This document shows positions 37,024-48,858 of a stretch of DNA of 64,000 bases, piece after piece (position 1 is the stretch's first letter; each line of letters starts with the position of its first letter). A program made the position numbers and the translations under genes. This DNA comes from Sophora flavescens. Lineage: Eukaryota; Streptophyta; Magnoliopsida; Fabales; Fabaceae. Below the pieces are notes generated by a model. It did no database searches. It was not told where the DNA came from and was given only the letters and a program-made list of their open reading frames with translations. The stretch covers positions 1 through 64,000 of the forward strand of contig JAUPTC010000091.1 of the NCBI GenBank assembly GCA_030762895.1. The letters are read 5' to 3'.

Positions 37024-37400
37024 TAAAATAAATTTGGTGATTAGCTACGACAAAAGCTAATTCATAGCTAATCTCTAGTAAATAAATTTAGCTATAAATT
37101 AGCTACCCAATAGCTGCAGAATTGGTGGTAGCGTTAATTGAGTGTCAAATTAGCTAGGAATTTATTTTCCTAGCTAATTCATAGTTAATCTTAAAATATT
37201 TCTAGCTATTTGGTAGCAAATCTCTAGTAATATCTTACTATGAATTGCTTTTTAAGCTAAATAGCTACAGTATCATCGTAGCAATTTTGCAGCCATTCTA
37301 TAGCAAACTTTCGTAGCGATTTTATAGTTATTTCCTAGCTAATTCAAAAAAAATCGACCGCTAAATTGATCCAAACACCTATTCTTGGGATCAATTTAGC
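37021..37400 (+). mobile_element. CACTA-like terminus with TAGCTA subterminal repeats
   Basis: The segment starts CACTAAAATAAATTTGGTGA. It then shows about a dozen TTAGCTA / TAGCTAA / TAGCGAT motifs in both orientations over 380 bp, a density expected of CACTA subterminal repeats. I did not find a convincing partner terminus (ending TAGTG with a matching inner sequence) before 40 kb, so the extent of the element and its link with the ZIP fragment to the right are unproven. Confidence 0.4.
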
Positions 37401-38217
37401 GATCGATATTTGTCAACTTTATACAAGACTAATATATATACAGTTTAAATCACAAGAAAGACATGTCTATGATAGGTTCTCTCAACATCTATCTGCTTGG
37501 AACTAACGTTAAATGAAACCTTCAATACCACGAACAATATGCCACTGAAAATGTTGTAAGTATCATGTTGATTAAATATTTGGCCAAACAAAAAGTATCC
37601 TAAACTTATTAAATGATAACATAGAAATACACCTTAACAGTTAACAACACAAAAAGACATATTTACAAACAAAATATATAAAAAATGCACAAGCGGCCAA
37701 AAATATTTCGCAAAAACTATACAATGACAGAGGACATCATGACATGCAGAGGGATATGGGATAAGGGATATGTTTTATTTTTGATTTCAATAAGCATAAC
37801 TACGAAAAGGAAAAACATCTTAAGGGTTGGTCTATTTTTCGTATGTACTACACTTTGTTTAACTAGCTAGCTAGCTCTTCTCTGCATAATAAAAACAAAG
37901 AAATTACTATTCTAAATTGTAATTAATAAATACATGTTCAAAAAATGTGTACAAAAAATTAGAAGGGAACTACCATCATACCCTTCAGGTGATCCAGCAA
38001 GCAGTTTGTGTCTGCTGTCTGGTTCAAGCATTCATTTCAGCAAAAGCAAACAATTTTTGCAAAAATGAAAACCACTCTACATGTTGTGCTTTGCTGCTGC
38101 TTAAAAAGGATAAAAAATGGAAGAAGAAAAAATTCATCAAAATATCTTAAAGTGGAATAAGTGCTGATAAGTAGCCAACAAACTGTCACTTCCTCCCCTA
38201 CCAATGAAGGTTCTTAC
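37401..38217. other. No identified gene; possible exon scraps
   Basis: AT-rich. On the minus strand a short segment (about 37968-38005) reads LLAGSPEGYDG and might be coding, but the frame around it is closed. Nothing else is recognisable. Confidence 0.3.
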
Positions 38218-38421
38218 CTTTGTGTGGCAAAAAAAATAAGAAGTGCAACAACAACACCATGGAAAATAGAAGATTGTTACCATTGTTCATGTTAAATTAA
38301 AAAATTACAATAAAACAAACAGAATTATAGCATCTAGTCTAAACAAGAATGCAAGAATTTATACCTCTGGGATATTGTGTAGAGCAATGGTCAATGCAAG
38401 ATTAAACCCTACCAGAAGGAC
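38218..38421 (-). pseudogene. ZIP zinc transporter fragment (ZTP29-like), two exons
   Basis: ZIP proteins carry zinc and iron across membranes into the cytosol. The signature HNIPEG is the metal-binding half of transmembrane helix 4 in ZIPs of the GufA/ZTP29 subgroup. Exon X (38421 to 38365) encodes GFNLALTIALHNIPE and ends at a good donor (GAG|GTATAA). After an 106 bp intron, exon Y (38258 to 38218) continues in phase with GVVVALLIFFATQ and a donor AAAG|GTAAGAA. The acceptor of exon Y is AT instead of AG. No other ZIP exons could be read in the flanks, so this is a dead fragment, possibly carried by the CACTA-like element at 37021. Identity of the family is firm; assignment to ZTP29 is from recall. 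Confidence 0.7.
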
Positions 38422-40115
38422 CTATTAAAAGGGGCATTACATAATCAATTAGTAATGCCTAAAGAGAGAGCAAGTAATAAAGGCAAAGACTTCTAAGGAT
38501 CTAGATATCTTTGACACAACATGCTTAAAAGAATGTGACACTTACATTATCAATGACTGTAAGTTCAAACACACTATCTAGATACCACCATCAACCTTTC
38601 TATCCACTGTGACAACCTCTTTCTCCTTATCAAGGACAACCTACTGGAACACAAACATTTAGTTATACAATAGTTATCAAAATTTTAGTATTATGACATT
38701 TCTAAAGAACAATCAAGCAAAGTATTAAATTTCTGATTCTAATAACCCGGAATCCTTAGCATCCATCAAAGTAGCAACTGACCAGCACTTATAAGGGAAA
38801 ACATAGCATATAGTAACACAAAAGAAAGTTAAGCAATGGTGAGATTTAAACAAAAATAATAATAATGTACTAAGAAATTCTTCTATCTTCCATGATTAGA
38901 ATCATGAACATGAAGCTCATACAGACATTTTGCCTAGTATAAAAATCATCATAGAAGCCAGCCTCAACAAGTGCTAAAAAGACCAGTTTACATGAGAAGA
39001 CTGCAATCGTGGTACTCGAGGAAATTATATTACTACTTGAAAGTCATTAAATTAAATTAAGAACTACTTCTTAGTGTGAAAACTAACAACACTATTATTG
39101 ATCATGAAAATAACATCTAAAAATTTGCAAGTGCGCCTTTTTTTCCCTCTGCGACCTGGTGCATTAATGTTGTACATGTGTAAATAAATGCATTGTTATA
39201 TATTTTCATGTCTTTTCTTCAACATGATATTTAATATTATACTTTTTTTTAATAAAGATATTTAATATTGTACTAATACATAGTTAAATTAAAAGCATAA
39301 CTAATTTAATAAAATAAATAAGTTGGCATCACAAAGGGTCATTTCCAAACACCCATAATCATGACAACCTAAACCAAATGAAATCATGAACAAGCAATCA
39401 TAAAAATAGCATTAATTCTCATTGAACCATTTTATCAAGCACTTGGTGTGCATCATAGACCTTTTCAAGGACTAAATCTGAGAATTAATGCTACCTCTTT
39501 TACTTGTGTGTGTGAGAAAAAAAAAACCTTTGTACTCAGGGTTCTTTTCTCTTATAATATTGAATTCATGGGATTCGGTGGGTGGTGGGGAGATGCGTGG
39601 GCAGCAATATTGCTCAACAGGGAATGGAAATTGGAGGAATGCCACGAAAGGAGGGTCAAGTATTCAGTAAATGTTTGGATTTATTTTTTGAGAGAGAAAA
39701 GTGATTCTAGAGACAAATTTGATTTTGATATGTTTGAGTGTTGTTGATTAGAATTGATTTTACCTCCAGAATCAATTTTAACTCGAAGCTAGAATTTGTA
39801 ACTTCTGCCCCAAATGTGATTTTTAGCCTCAAATTACACTAAGTTTTACATCAAACTTACTTTCAAAATAAAAACATCAAAACATAAATCAATTCAATTC
39901 AAACTCAATTTTATTAAAATCAATTCTACAAAATCAATTCCATCCAAAATTACGTTTGTCAAATGTTCATCCAAACACACATTCACGTGAGGTTTTTAAT
40001 TTCAAAGTTACAATCTCAGCATTTTATTTAATCTAATGGATAGTATTTAATCCTCTCATCTCTCACAATAAGACAGTGTTCTCACTTGAGCTATCCCCTA
40101 TATATATATATATGC
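38422..40115. other. No intact gene; uncertain exon-like bits and a MITE remnant
   Basis: On the minus strand two short segments look protein-like: VVLDKEKEVVTVDRKVDGG, following a TTCCAG acceptor-like site near 38640, and LVEAGFYDDF near 38965. Neither is recognised. Around 39735-39970 paired AATTGATTTT / AAAATCAATT blocks suggest a remnant of a MITE related to the foldback element at 31129. A microsatellite-like ATATAT run ends the stretch. Confidence 0.3.
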
Positions 40116-40257
40116 GTTGGTCAGCCGTTAGGGTGTTCCCGATCGTAAAGCCCGAAGGTCAGGGTAGTAAATCCGTTGGTAAACCAAGGTGGTCCCGGTG
40201 TTTGGTGAGAAATCTCTGTTTCTAATATAGGTACTAGATCATTTAGGTTCGGTAACC

Positions 40258-41329
40258 ATGTCTAACTTATTAAAGATGGTTTCAAGAAAAGGTAAGGAGA
40301 AAATAGATGAGATAGATAAACCCAGTACAAGTGAAAGTCTTAATTCATCATTAATTAATGAACAACATATTATTTTACCTGATATAGTACAAAAGTTAAA
40401 TAATTGGAGTATTCCTTCAATAAATGTTTCAGAAATTTACAAAACTAAGTTAATGGACAAATTTAAATATGATTTTATAATCAAAACTGCTGAATATACT
40501 ATTAAAGTTGATAAAACTCAGGAAAGCCTAAACCTCTTGAATTTATCTATGTTAAAAGAACATAAGCAAAAATACAGATTTTTGCATATTGGTTTAATTC
40601 AAGTTGCAATAAAACCTCTGCACATATTAGGCATAGATACACCTGTGTGTGTATGCCTGAGAGATACTCGACCTGCTAGGTTCGAGGATCAAGTGCTTTC
40701 AATAATCGAGACCAATCTTCATGATGGTCCCACTTTTTTTCAATAACTTTCCAAATTATACTATGTCCTTAGAAAGTTTAGGAAAGAATAAACATAATAT
40801 TTAATTAGATATTAAAATAAAAGAAGGAATTTGGAACCCAAATTCTTATCCAATGGCAGTAATATATAAAATATATTACAAAGCTATTAAAACAAATATT
40901 TCACCTAAAGCATTAAATATTTCCTCAAAAGAAGATACTTTGCTTCTTCAAGTTAACCTTGAAAAGTCAAATGCAGTCACTCCTAAGAGACTCAATCATA
41001 GCGAAGTCTCTAGGAACCTTGAATGGAATTTACAAGAGATTCTGCCTCCTAAAGAGCCAGAACCCTCTAATATGACAATTCCAGTTGAATATGCATCTAG
41101 AAATGTTTCAATAAGTTTTACTCCGTTTAGTAGATGTAATTCTACTAGATCGTTTAGAACTCCAGAGGGATCTAAACAAACCATTAATTCAAGAAAATCG
41201 GTAGATTCATTTCATTTATTAAGATTAGCAGGTGTAAGGAATCATCCTGTTATTCCTCAACCGGAATATAGGGTTGAAACACCTCAAACTGTTCAACCAG
41301 AAATACAAAGAGTCTCCGACTCAATCTGA
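40258..41329 (+). pseudogene. Caulimovirid movement protein region, frameshifted
   Basis: The first open part (40258-40746, 162 codons from an ATG) contains a movement-protein core with FLHIGLIQVAIKPL, then a conserved RFEDQVLSIIE segment, and a glycine-proline just before the break. The movement protein enlarges plasmodesmata so that virus moves from cell to cell. The frame closes after a run of seven T's at about 40734-40740. Similarity continues in another frame with a stop near 40805, and then as an open stretch 40853-41329 that is Ser/Asn/Arg rich, like the variable C-terminal part of these proteins. It has at least two lesions and no function. Confidence 0.7.
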
Positions 41330-42201
41330 AGTAAATCAATGTTTTGTCATTACAAAATTTTATATTGATAAACAAAAATTACAAGAAGAATTTATGAAGA
41401 CAGAAAACGATAATAAAAGAAGGTGGTTCTTCTCCACTTTCTCCCAATCAGAGATAAAGCATTATAGGGAAACCTATTATGCTTATCTCGAGGAGGTAGA
41501 GGATGATAATGTTCCCTACTTCGATTGGTTTAAAGATCACTGTTTTAAAAATTTAGAAATAAAAACTTTAAATTCTGCAAGAAAATTTGGAAAACAACCA
41601 AAGGTAAAGAAGTTATTTCTATAATCCCTCTTTTGGAAGAAATAACTTTCCCAAATATTGATAATATCGAAATAACTGCATCTCCTTTCAAAACCATGAA
41701 AGAAGATACTAAAACTTTGACTATTCAAAATCCCACGAGAAATGATATTAAAAACATTCAACAACAAATAAATTTTATAAATCAACTTTTGTACCAAGTT
41801 GCTAACACTTCAGAAGAAAATGAAAAACCTGAAGAGGAAGGAACTTCTAGAAAATTAGAAAAATCGTTAATAACTCCATATAAGTTATCAGATTCTGAAA
41901 TAAAAAATATAAAATAGGAAAAGAACACACAAGTGAGCTTTTAGAAGAGATTAATAAAAGGTTGTCTTCATTAAAAATATCCTCATCTAAAGTAAACATG
42001 ATAAAAAACGAAGATATAATAAAACTCGAAAAACAATTTGATGATACAGAAATAGATACAATCAACAAAATAAAAAATACTTCGAAAACCTACCCCACTT
42101 CAAGAAATTATTATTACAGGCCTACCCTGGCAGATATACAATTTGAGGATGCTATGCTCGACCTAGCATCTCAATATAATGGAGAAGGCATTGTAGAGTG
42201 A
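41274..42201 (+). pseudogene. Caulimovirid polyprotein linker region, several frames
   Basis: Three successive open stretches (41274-41624, 41633-41917, 41962-42201) in shifting frames are rich in Lys, Glu, Asn and Ile. The first contains a segment with YYAYLEEVEDDNVPYFDWF, typical of the region between movement and coat protein. The last contains PTLADIQFEDAMLD, which resembles the start of the coat-protein part. Each junction needs a frame change, so the copy is decayed. Function of the linker in the virus is not known to me. Confidence 0.5.
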
Positions 42202-43118
42202 AATATATATGGGTTTTCAGAACATCGGATAATGAGAAAATTAGAAGAAATGTCCATGGCAGCAACTGCCTTCAGGGCAAAAAGAAATAGTGCATTAAGT
42301 ACAGTTAAGTAATTAATTCAAGGCTTCACGGGAGCCTAAAAGGATTGTGGGATAGCAATTTAAGAGAAGTTGATAAGCAAACAATTCCTACTTTTGTAAA
42401 ACAAGAAATAAGAAATAACGAACAAGGTGAACCTGAAACTATTCAAATAGAACAACAAGTAGAAGCATTAATTTTTGCAATATCTCAAGCATTCATACGG
42501 GATGCAAACGTGTTTGCAGATAGGTCCCTTGAAATCCTGAATAACCTTTACTGCCCAACCTTAGGGGAATTTAGATGGTATAAAGATAACTTTTTAGAAA
42601 AAATTTACACTAGGACGGACTGTAGACAGTCCTATTGGAAAGACAGATTTATCTCTGAACTTCCCAAGAATTCTGCTCAAAAAGTAAGAACTCAAATAAA
42701 AAATGAGTACCCAGGTACTCCCTTGAAAGATCTAACTTATGGAAGAATATTCTCAATAACAAACAAAACAGGTTTACAATTCTGTACATATATAAAAATG
42801 CGTAGACAAGCTAATTTCGAAAGTAAAACCAATAATAAAGAATTAGGAAACTTTTGTGAACAATTTGGTTATGAAAAAATAACCCCTCCTTCTAAACAAA
42901 GAAGGATCAAACCACAAAAAATTAGAAGTTATAAGAAATTCAATAAAAGACCACAAACTGAAAAACCAATTAAACCTTACAGAAAACCCCAAAGCAAATC
43001 ATATAACAAACCCTATAATAAAAGCTTTGATAAAAGTATTATTTGCTATAAATGTGGACGAGCTGGTCATATAGCAAGAAAATGTAGAGTTAAAAAAAGG
43101 TCTTCTTCTCTGTTCTAG
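42202..43118 (+). pseudogene. Caulimovirid coat protein region with zinc knuckle
   Basis: The start (42202-42344) has two in-frame stops but keeps coat-protein-like wording (KLEEMSMAATAFRAKRNS). From 42345 a frame of about 257 codons stays open. It carries a helical core (around residues 45-120 of the open part), a stretch KELGNFCEQFGYEKI, a long Lys/Pro/Tyr-rich basic tail, and the CCHC knuckle CYKCGRAGHIARKC near residue 238. In the virus this knuckle binds nucleic acid during packaging. The reading ends six codons after the basic residues that follow the knuckle, where the viral similarity is lost. The abrupt end is the right breakpoint of the insertion. Confidence 0.7.
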
Positions 43119-45859
43119 ATTCGAAGCCTCTCTCTCTCAATCTTTCGTTCATGACGGTTCATGACTTCTCCATTTCGGATCCTAAGATCAAATCTCTTCT
43201 CCCTTCTCCATTTCGATCCTCAAAAGGTCAGCATTGATCTTCCTTCTCTTCCTTCTGTTCTCTCTCTATACACAACCGATTCTTCAATTCTCTTTCCAAT
43301 AACTTCCTGCTTTTTCTCTAATTCATGGGATTAATTCACACCAATCAATATTCAGTTTGTTTATGAAGCAGTACAGAGTGATGAGAACTACAAAGTTTGA
43401 TATAGATAAAAATTATAATATCTTCAATCTTTTGTTTCGTTGTTTTGTATATGTGGGTGATAATCTCATATTAGGTTATTGGGGGTATGTTTTCACCTTT
43501 TGATGGGTTTGAGTTAAAGCTCAGTAACAAGAACCACGTGTTTGTTGAAATGCATATTAGAGAGAGAGATAATATATAATTGAAGAGTTGGTGGTTTGGT
43601 GCTAGTTAGAGGTATAAATCTTGCATATTGTGCATTTATAGTGTGGATTAGCCTTCATTATTTGAGATTCATTACTAATGGCTTGCTCAAAAGATATCTT
43701 TGTTCTTGCTTATGTGGTGCTACACCAGTTTTATTCACATGGTTTGTTTTAACATTGTGCGCAGAAATTGAGGGCTTGAAGACAAGTTGACTAGCAAGCT
43801 TGGTGCTGCTAACTCACCAGATCTTATACCAGACTGCCAGGTATTATTGCTTACTCTTTAGATGTATGAACTTGGAAGAGACAAGTTAAATTAGGAAGGA
43901 TAGATTGAAATTATCATTACTGAAGTTATGTGGGTAGGACAGATCAAGTGATGCGGTCTGCAATTTAGAACCTTGACTCATATAAGACAGAATTTAGACA
44001 CTGTTTAGTGTTTACCTTGAGTCTGTCTGTTCTGTCTTGAATAAGGGACTTGAATACAAAATGCAAAAGTTGTAGTATTGTAAACAAACAAAAAAGTCAG
44101 TTTTGCTTGTATATAGGTATTTATATGATTTTGGTGGTTCTGCTTAATGTGTCCAGTTACTAGTAGTATAGTACTGAAGTTTGTTTTCTTATTGTATGCA
44201 GGTTTTCTTTTTGTTTCTCTGTGTGGAAGAAATGATACATCTTCTACCTTTTGTTTATTGTTATTGTGAATGCACTCTTCTTTATCTGTATTCTTATATG
44301 TTTATTACCAGCAGGTTTCATTTCTAGAGCTTAGTGTTCACATGCCATTTACTTTGAAGGATTTATATTGATCGGTTCTTATTTTTATTTGCTATGTTTG
44401 CTATCATAGATGTAACCTATTTTCCATGCTTGACATACTTCACATAGAAGATGAATAACATAGCTGGAATTTCATTATCGTACATTGATATGTTCTTTTT
44501 GTCTTGTTTAGAACACATTGTGTAGCAATATATTTATCAATGTATTTTTCTATTTTAGTATTTCTCCCGAATAGAATATCAATAAAAGAATTATAAATTG
44601 ATATTATTAGTCGATTTTTATCAATATAAAGCTAGCTCACTCAATTGCATTATCGAATATTAGTTCATTTTTACTCAAAAACAAGCAAAGCTCTGCAAGA
44701 TCTCCATTTTTCCGGAGTTATAAGTGTTGGCTATCTCAAATATGTTCATTTTTCATTACTCCAAGCAGTTGGCCTTCACTTTCTAAAGATGTTGTTATTT
44801 TGGTGCACGGTTTTATTTATATCCAATGAAGTATTTGCTTTTCCAGCATGGGGAGGCCAGTCTCCTATAAAAGAGTAGTGGCCTGGAAAGTATTGAACAA
44901 AGAAGAAACGACTCATTGTATTTGTAGTTCATATATAATCTCAACTCAAGTGTGGTTTTTGAGCTCAAATCTGAACTCTACTCGTATTGTATCATTATCA
45001 TGTTGCAGCACAAAAATATTAACAACAAAACCCGTTGGTTGAGTATTTGTAGCTTCTAGGGAAGGATAACAAGTATTGTTCTTTACATATCTTCTACCAT
45101 TTTTCATCTGCTTTTTGGTCCAAATTATGTTCCATATAAAGAATTCAGTGAAAATGATGTAATTAATCATTTTTTACAAATTGTCTAATTTTTTATTTTT
45201 TAGATCATTTTTAATTATTTTTAGATTTTTTTTTTAAAAATTTTATTTAAAAATTGACTAATGTTTAATTATTTGTCATATTTTATATTGAAATTCCAAT
45301 TTTTTAAATAAATATTCAAAAATGAAAGTTTATAATTGAAGGTAATTAAATTGCTTTATCCAAACAAAGAATTTGAAATACAAGGTATTTGAATTACTCT
45401 ATCCAAACAAAGTATTTTCAAAATGAAAGGAATTCAAATGAAGCAATTCAATTACCTTGTATTTCAAATTCCTTGAAATTTTGAAATATCTCATCCAAAC
45501 ACACACTAGCTTTAACCTACAAATACCTCATTTAATCTATCCACATATTCCATAACCTAGCTAGCAATCCTCTTTCGTGTTCAAATCTTCCTCTTTCGAA
45601 GGTGGAATCCTTCTCGAGGCAACTAAATAAATTTTCATTCTCTACTTGAAACTATGATGCCCACTACTTGATTTTGACTGAGAGTAGCCGGAAGTTTTCA
45701 ACTTTTCTTCGATTTTTCCCTCTCTTTTTATCGAAAGGGTTTCTAAATTACGTATTAGCTAATCTAATAAAAAATTGTTTTGGATTCATTGAGAACGATT
45801 TTAGGTTATCTTATGGGGCATAATGAAAATTGGTTTGGACATCTTTAAAGTTGTAAATA
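43119..45859 (+). other. Host-like non-repetitive DNA, possible spliced transcript
   Basis: A C/T-rich leader-like segment (43119-43330, several TCTCTC and CTTCTC runs) follows the viral breakpoint. Around 43772-43840 a protein-like segment reads LEDKLTSKLGAANSPDLIPDCQ. It is preceded by an AG and followed by GGTATTATT, so it could be an internal exon of an unidentified plus-strand gene. No further exon is convincing. Around 45340-45505 there is a short inverted-repeat area based on AATTTGAAATACAAGG, perhaps a small MITE. No other feature is seen. Confidence 0.3.
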
Positions 45860-46164
45860 CTCCCTCCGGACTCAAATATAAGCAAAAAAATAGTTATATT
45901 TTGTGGACTCAAATATAAGCAAAAGACAACCCATTCTACTTTAATTAATGTCAATATTCCAAAAGTCAAGACAATCAACCAATCCAACCAATTCCTCTTA
46001 ATTTTACTTTTCTAAGATCATTACACACTCCTGAGACAATTAAAGGCTAGTTTAGTAATTGTAGCTATTTTTTTTTACATAAATCAATATAATTAAACTA
46101 AATTAACTAATTTCCTTAATAAGTGTGAAGTTAGGTTTTTTTTACTTATAATTAAGTCCGGAGG
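45860..46164. mobile_element. Stowaway-like MITE
   Basis: The left end CTCCCTCCGGACTCAAATAT is matched in inverse by the right end (ATAATTAAGTCCGGAG, missing three terminal bases). The dinucleotide TA flanks both ends (45858-45859 and 46165-46166). CTCCCTCCG termini with a TA target are the hallmark of Tc1/mariner-derived Stowaway MITEs. Non-coding. Confidence 0.8.
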
Positions 46165-46338
46165 TAAGATGATTATGGGCTTAGGCCCCGTTGTTCATAA
46201 AAAAAAAGTAAGATGATTAAAGGAATGTCTTCTACTTATTTTATAAATATTGTAGTTTTCGAAGATTTTACTTTTTATTGGCGGAAGATTGTGGTGACAT
46301 AGCAAGCATCTTTGTCGAGAGAGGTGATTGGTTGTGGA

Positions 46339-46479
46339 ATGATGAGAGGGAACAAGATTGTGGTTGAGCCTCACAGACATGAAGGCGTTTTCATTGCTAA
46401 GGGTAAAGTAGATGCCCTTGTTACCAAGAATCTAGTTCCTGGTGAAGCTGTTTACGATGAGGAAAAAATTACTGTACAG
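46339..46479 (+). pseudogene. Fibrillarin fragment (one exon)
   Basis: Fibrillarin is the methyltransferase of box C/D snoRNPs in the nucleolus. The exon encodes [18 protein letters not shown] followed by [15 protein letters not shown] and DEEKITVQ, a very conserved part of the N-terminal half of the core domain. It ends at CAG|GTTATT, a usable donor, and an intron-like 72 bp leads to an acceptor TTTGTAG at 46551. The downstream reading (EKVALYFYKHP, then stop) does not continue fibrillarin. The Gly/Arg-rich N-terminus, the SAM-binding site and the catalytic part are missing. It is a gene fragment, probably a decayed duplicate; about 47 codons are recognisable. Confidence 0.8.
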
Positions 46480-46709
46480 GTTATTTTTGTTTTAATCATT
46501 TAGCAGTTTGATTTTGATTGATTTATGATTTGTTAACTTTTTAATTTGTAGGAAAAGGTTGCATTATATTTCTATAAGCATCCTTGAAAATAATAAGTAT
46601 AAAGTTCGTGTTGTTGGGTTAGTTCGATTTTATCTATTGTGTTTAGCCTCTTGTTTGGATTTGTGGTTTGCAATCACTCCCTTATGTTGTACTATTGGAT
46701 AACACATTA

Positions 46710-47608
46710 GGGCTTGTTTGGTGGTCATGATAGGATAAGGGCGGATAGGATAAGAGAACATGATATGAGTAGTATAGGATATGAGCAGGATAAGCTGGTA
46801 TCCTACCCGACGTTTGGTGTCCACCAGATAACCAACTGGACATCATTATAATTTAAGTATGAATTTTAAAATTTTTCGTTGTTATTCTAAATGGTTTCAT
46901 CTTTTATTAGATTTACCTTTTTTTATAATTTTCATTATTTAAATTTGTATAAAAAAACAAAATTATCCTTGTGATAAAATTACATATAATGTTTTAAATT
47001 TTTTAAATATTGCCTAATTAAAATTATTTTTTATATTTTAAATATTTATTTTTTGTTTTTACTTTACATATAGTTAAATTATTAGAATAATTTTTTATAT
47101 TTTACAGTTTTTAAAAATAATATAAAATAACAAACTTAGCATTGTGATAAAATAAAAATAAATTTTAAAATTGATTATTAATATTTTATTATTTTAAATA
47201 TTTATATTTTATTATACTTTTTTTTTGTAATCATTTTAAATTTTATTATACTTTAAACTATTATTTTATTATACTTTAATTATTTTATATATTTTTATAT
47301 TAAGCTAAACTAGAAGCTAAAAATGGGTATCCTGAGCAATTTCAATAATCGGGTTCATTGATATTCTTTTATTATATTTTAAATCACCATATCCTACTTG
47401 TTACCGGGAAAAAAAATCACCTTATCCTATCCTGTTGAGTTCTAACCCAGCCCTCCCCTCAGGATAGAATTTTAACGAGATTGACATGATAGGATAAGTG
47501 ACAGGATTGACTTATCCTATCTTGTTGGCTCACCAAACAATAGTTTCAGACAGGATATGATAGCTTATCATATCATGTCTCTCTTATCCCCGACCACCAA
47601 ATGGGTCT
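46710..47608. mobile_element. Tourist-like (PIF/Harbinger) MITE, copy 2
   Basis: It starts GGGCTTGTTTGGTGGTCATG and ends GACCACCAAATGGGTCT, with TTA at 46707-46709 and 47609-47611. It matches the copy at 12536-13305 over most of its length (for example GGTGTCCACCAGATAACCAA near 46818 and GAGTTCTAAC near 47435). It has about 130 bp of additional sequence in the middle (around 47300-47410). Confidence 0.8.
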
Positions 47609-48643
47609 TTAAAGTTTTCACTTGTTTAATTATGGTTTTTAGTTGACTAAATTAACCTGCATAGTTGGTAAGACAACTATTTGAGTAATTAATTTTATTT
47701 TATACATTGTAATGTCACGTCCAAGCTTACAAAATTGTCTTTCTCATGTCTTACAACATTGCAATAATTTAATTAGGAGTTTTGTTATATCCTCATGTCT
47801 TTCTCAAAATAACTAAATAAATTATTAAATAAAAAGTTAAACATACCCAATGTCTTTAAAATATTAAAAAGCAAAGGATATTGTAGGAGAATTTAGAATC
47901 ATTCTTAAATTTGTTAAAGCGCACCTAAAATTATTTTGATAAGAAAAAAAGTTTAAGATCCTTTATTTTAAAATTGCTGCATCAGTCATCGGCAATAGAG
48001 TAATCACTTTTAAATGAGTTTCATTCTTCGTAACCTTTTTTTCTCTCTTTTTTAGTGAGCGACGGACATCATCTACATCGATTTTTTTTTCATTTTTAAT
48101 TTTTAATGTATTTTCGTATATACTAATTAGGGTTATTAGTAACAAATTTGCATATAATTTACTTATTTCAATTTAATTTTTCTTTTTCAAGACATGCTTT
48201 CAAATCTATAAATTAATAGTCATTGTTATTAAATCAATTGAACATCATCTTAGTTTATTTTCGTTCATTCTTAGGAAAAATATTTTTAAAAATAAAATAT
48301 CCACATCTATATATTAAGACTTTGTTTGGTAAAAAATAATAAATGTCGATAGAGATAAGTTATCCGATAACAAATGAACTTATAGCGTGATAGTAGATAG
48401 TTTTGGCTGATATTGGTAGCGAATAAGCTAAGCGATAGCGAGATAAGCTAAATAATGAAAGTAAGTATACCAAATCACAACAATTAATAAAGGTAGGAAG
48501 GATGTCGCTCCCAACGAGATGTGTTATCAAATATCAGCATTTACCAAAAATGAATACTATTTGAACAAACGAAATGAGAAATATTGGATTATGAAAGTAA
48601 CAATTAATAATTAAACACGAAAGCAGAAAACAGAGTTAAAGAG
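47609..48643. other. No gene seen
   Basis: AT-rich DNA. The short minus-strand frame 48145-47963 is Lys/Glu-rich but has no recognisable domain or context. Around 48320-48560 there is a block with AGATAAGTTATCCGATAAC-like inverted bits that may be a MITE remnant. Confidence 0.4.
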
Positions 48644-48788
48644 TGTAACGCCCCATCGGTGCTACATTTCAGACTCTCTGCAGAACTTATAAAACAGAAA
48701 CAATTGCTGGTTACTTTCGGAAAAATAATTTACGAATTATTCATGTGCGAAAATGGTGTAATTTGTTTTCTTGACATAAGTAAAACAC

Positions 48789-48789
48789 A

Positions 48790-48858
<69 letters not shown>
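48789..48858. repeat. Compound (CA)n(TA)n microsatellite in copy E
   Basis: About 26 CA units followed by about nine TA units. Confidence 0.95.

Larger units (their letters stand above)
40116..43118 (+). mobile_element. Endogenous caulimovirid (pararetrovirus) fragment: MP and CP regions
   Basis: Caulimovirids are plant DNA viruses that replicate by reverse transcription; relics integrate in plant genomes. Here a leader-like segment (40116-40257) precedes a movement-protein region, a linker, and a coat-protein region ending in a CCHC zinc knuckle. That order in one continuous reading direction is the petuvirus/florendovirus type polyprotein. The protease, reverse transcriptase and RNase H that should follow are absent: the viral sequence stops just past the knuckle and host-like DNA begins. 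At least five frame changes and several stops interrupt the coding sequence, so it is inactive. I see no viral terminal features or target duplication. Confidence 0.75.
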
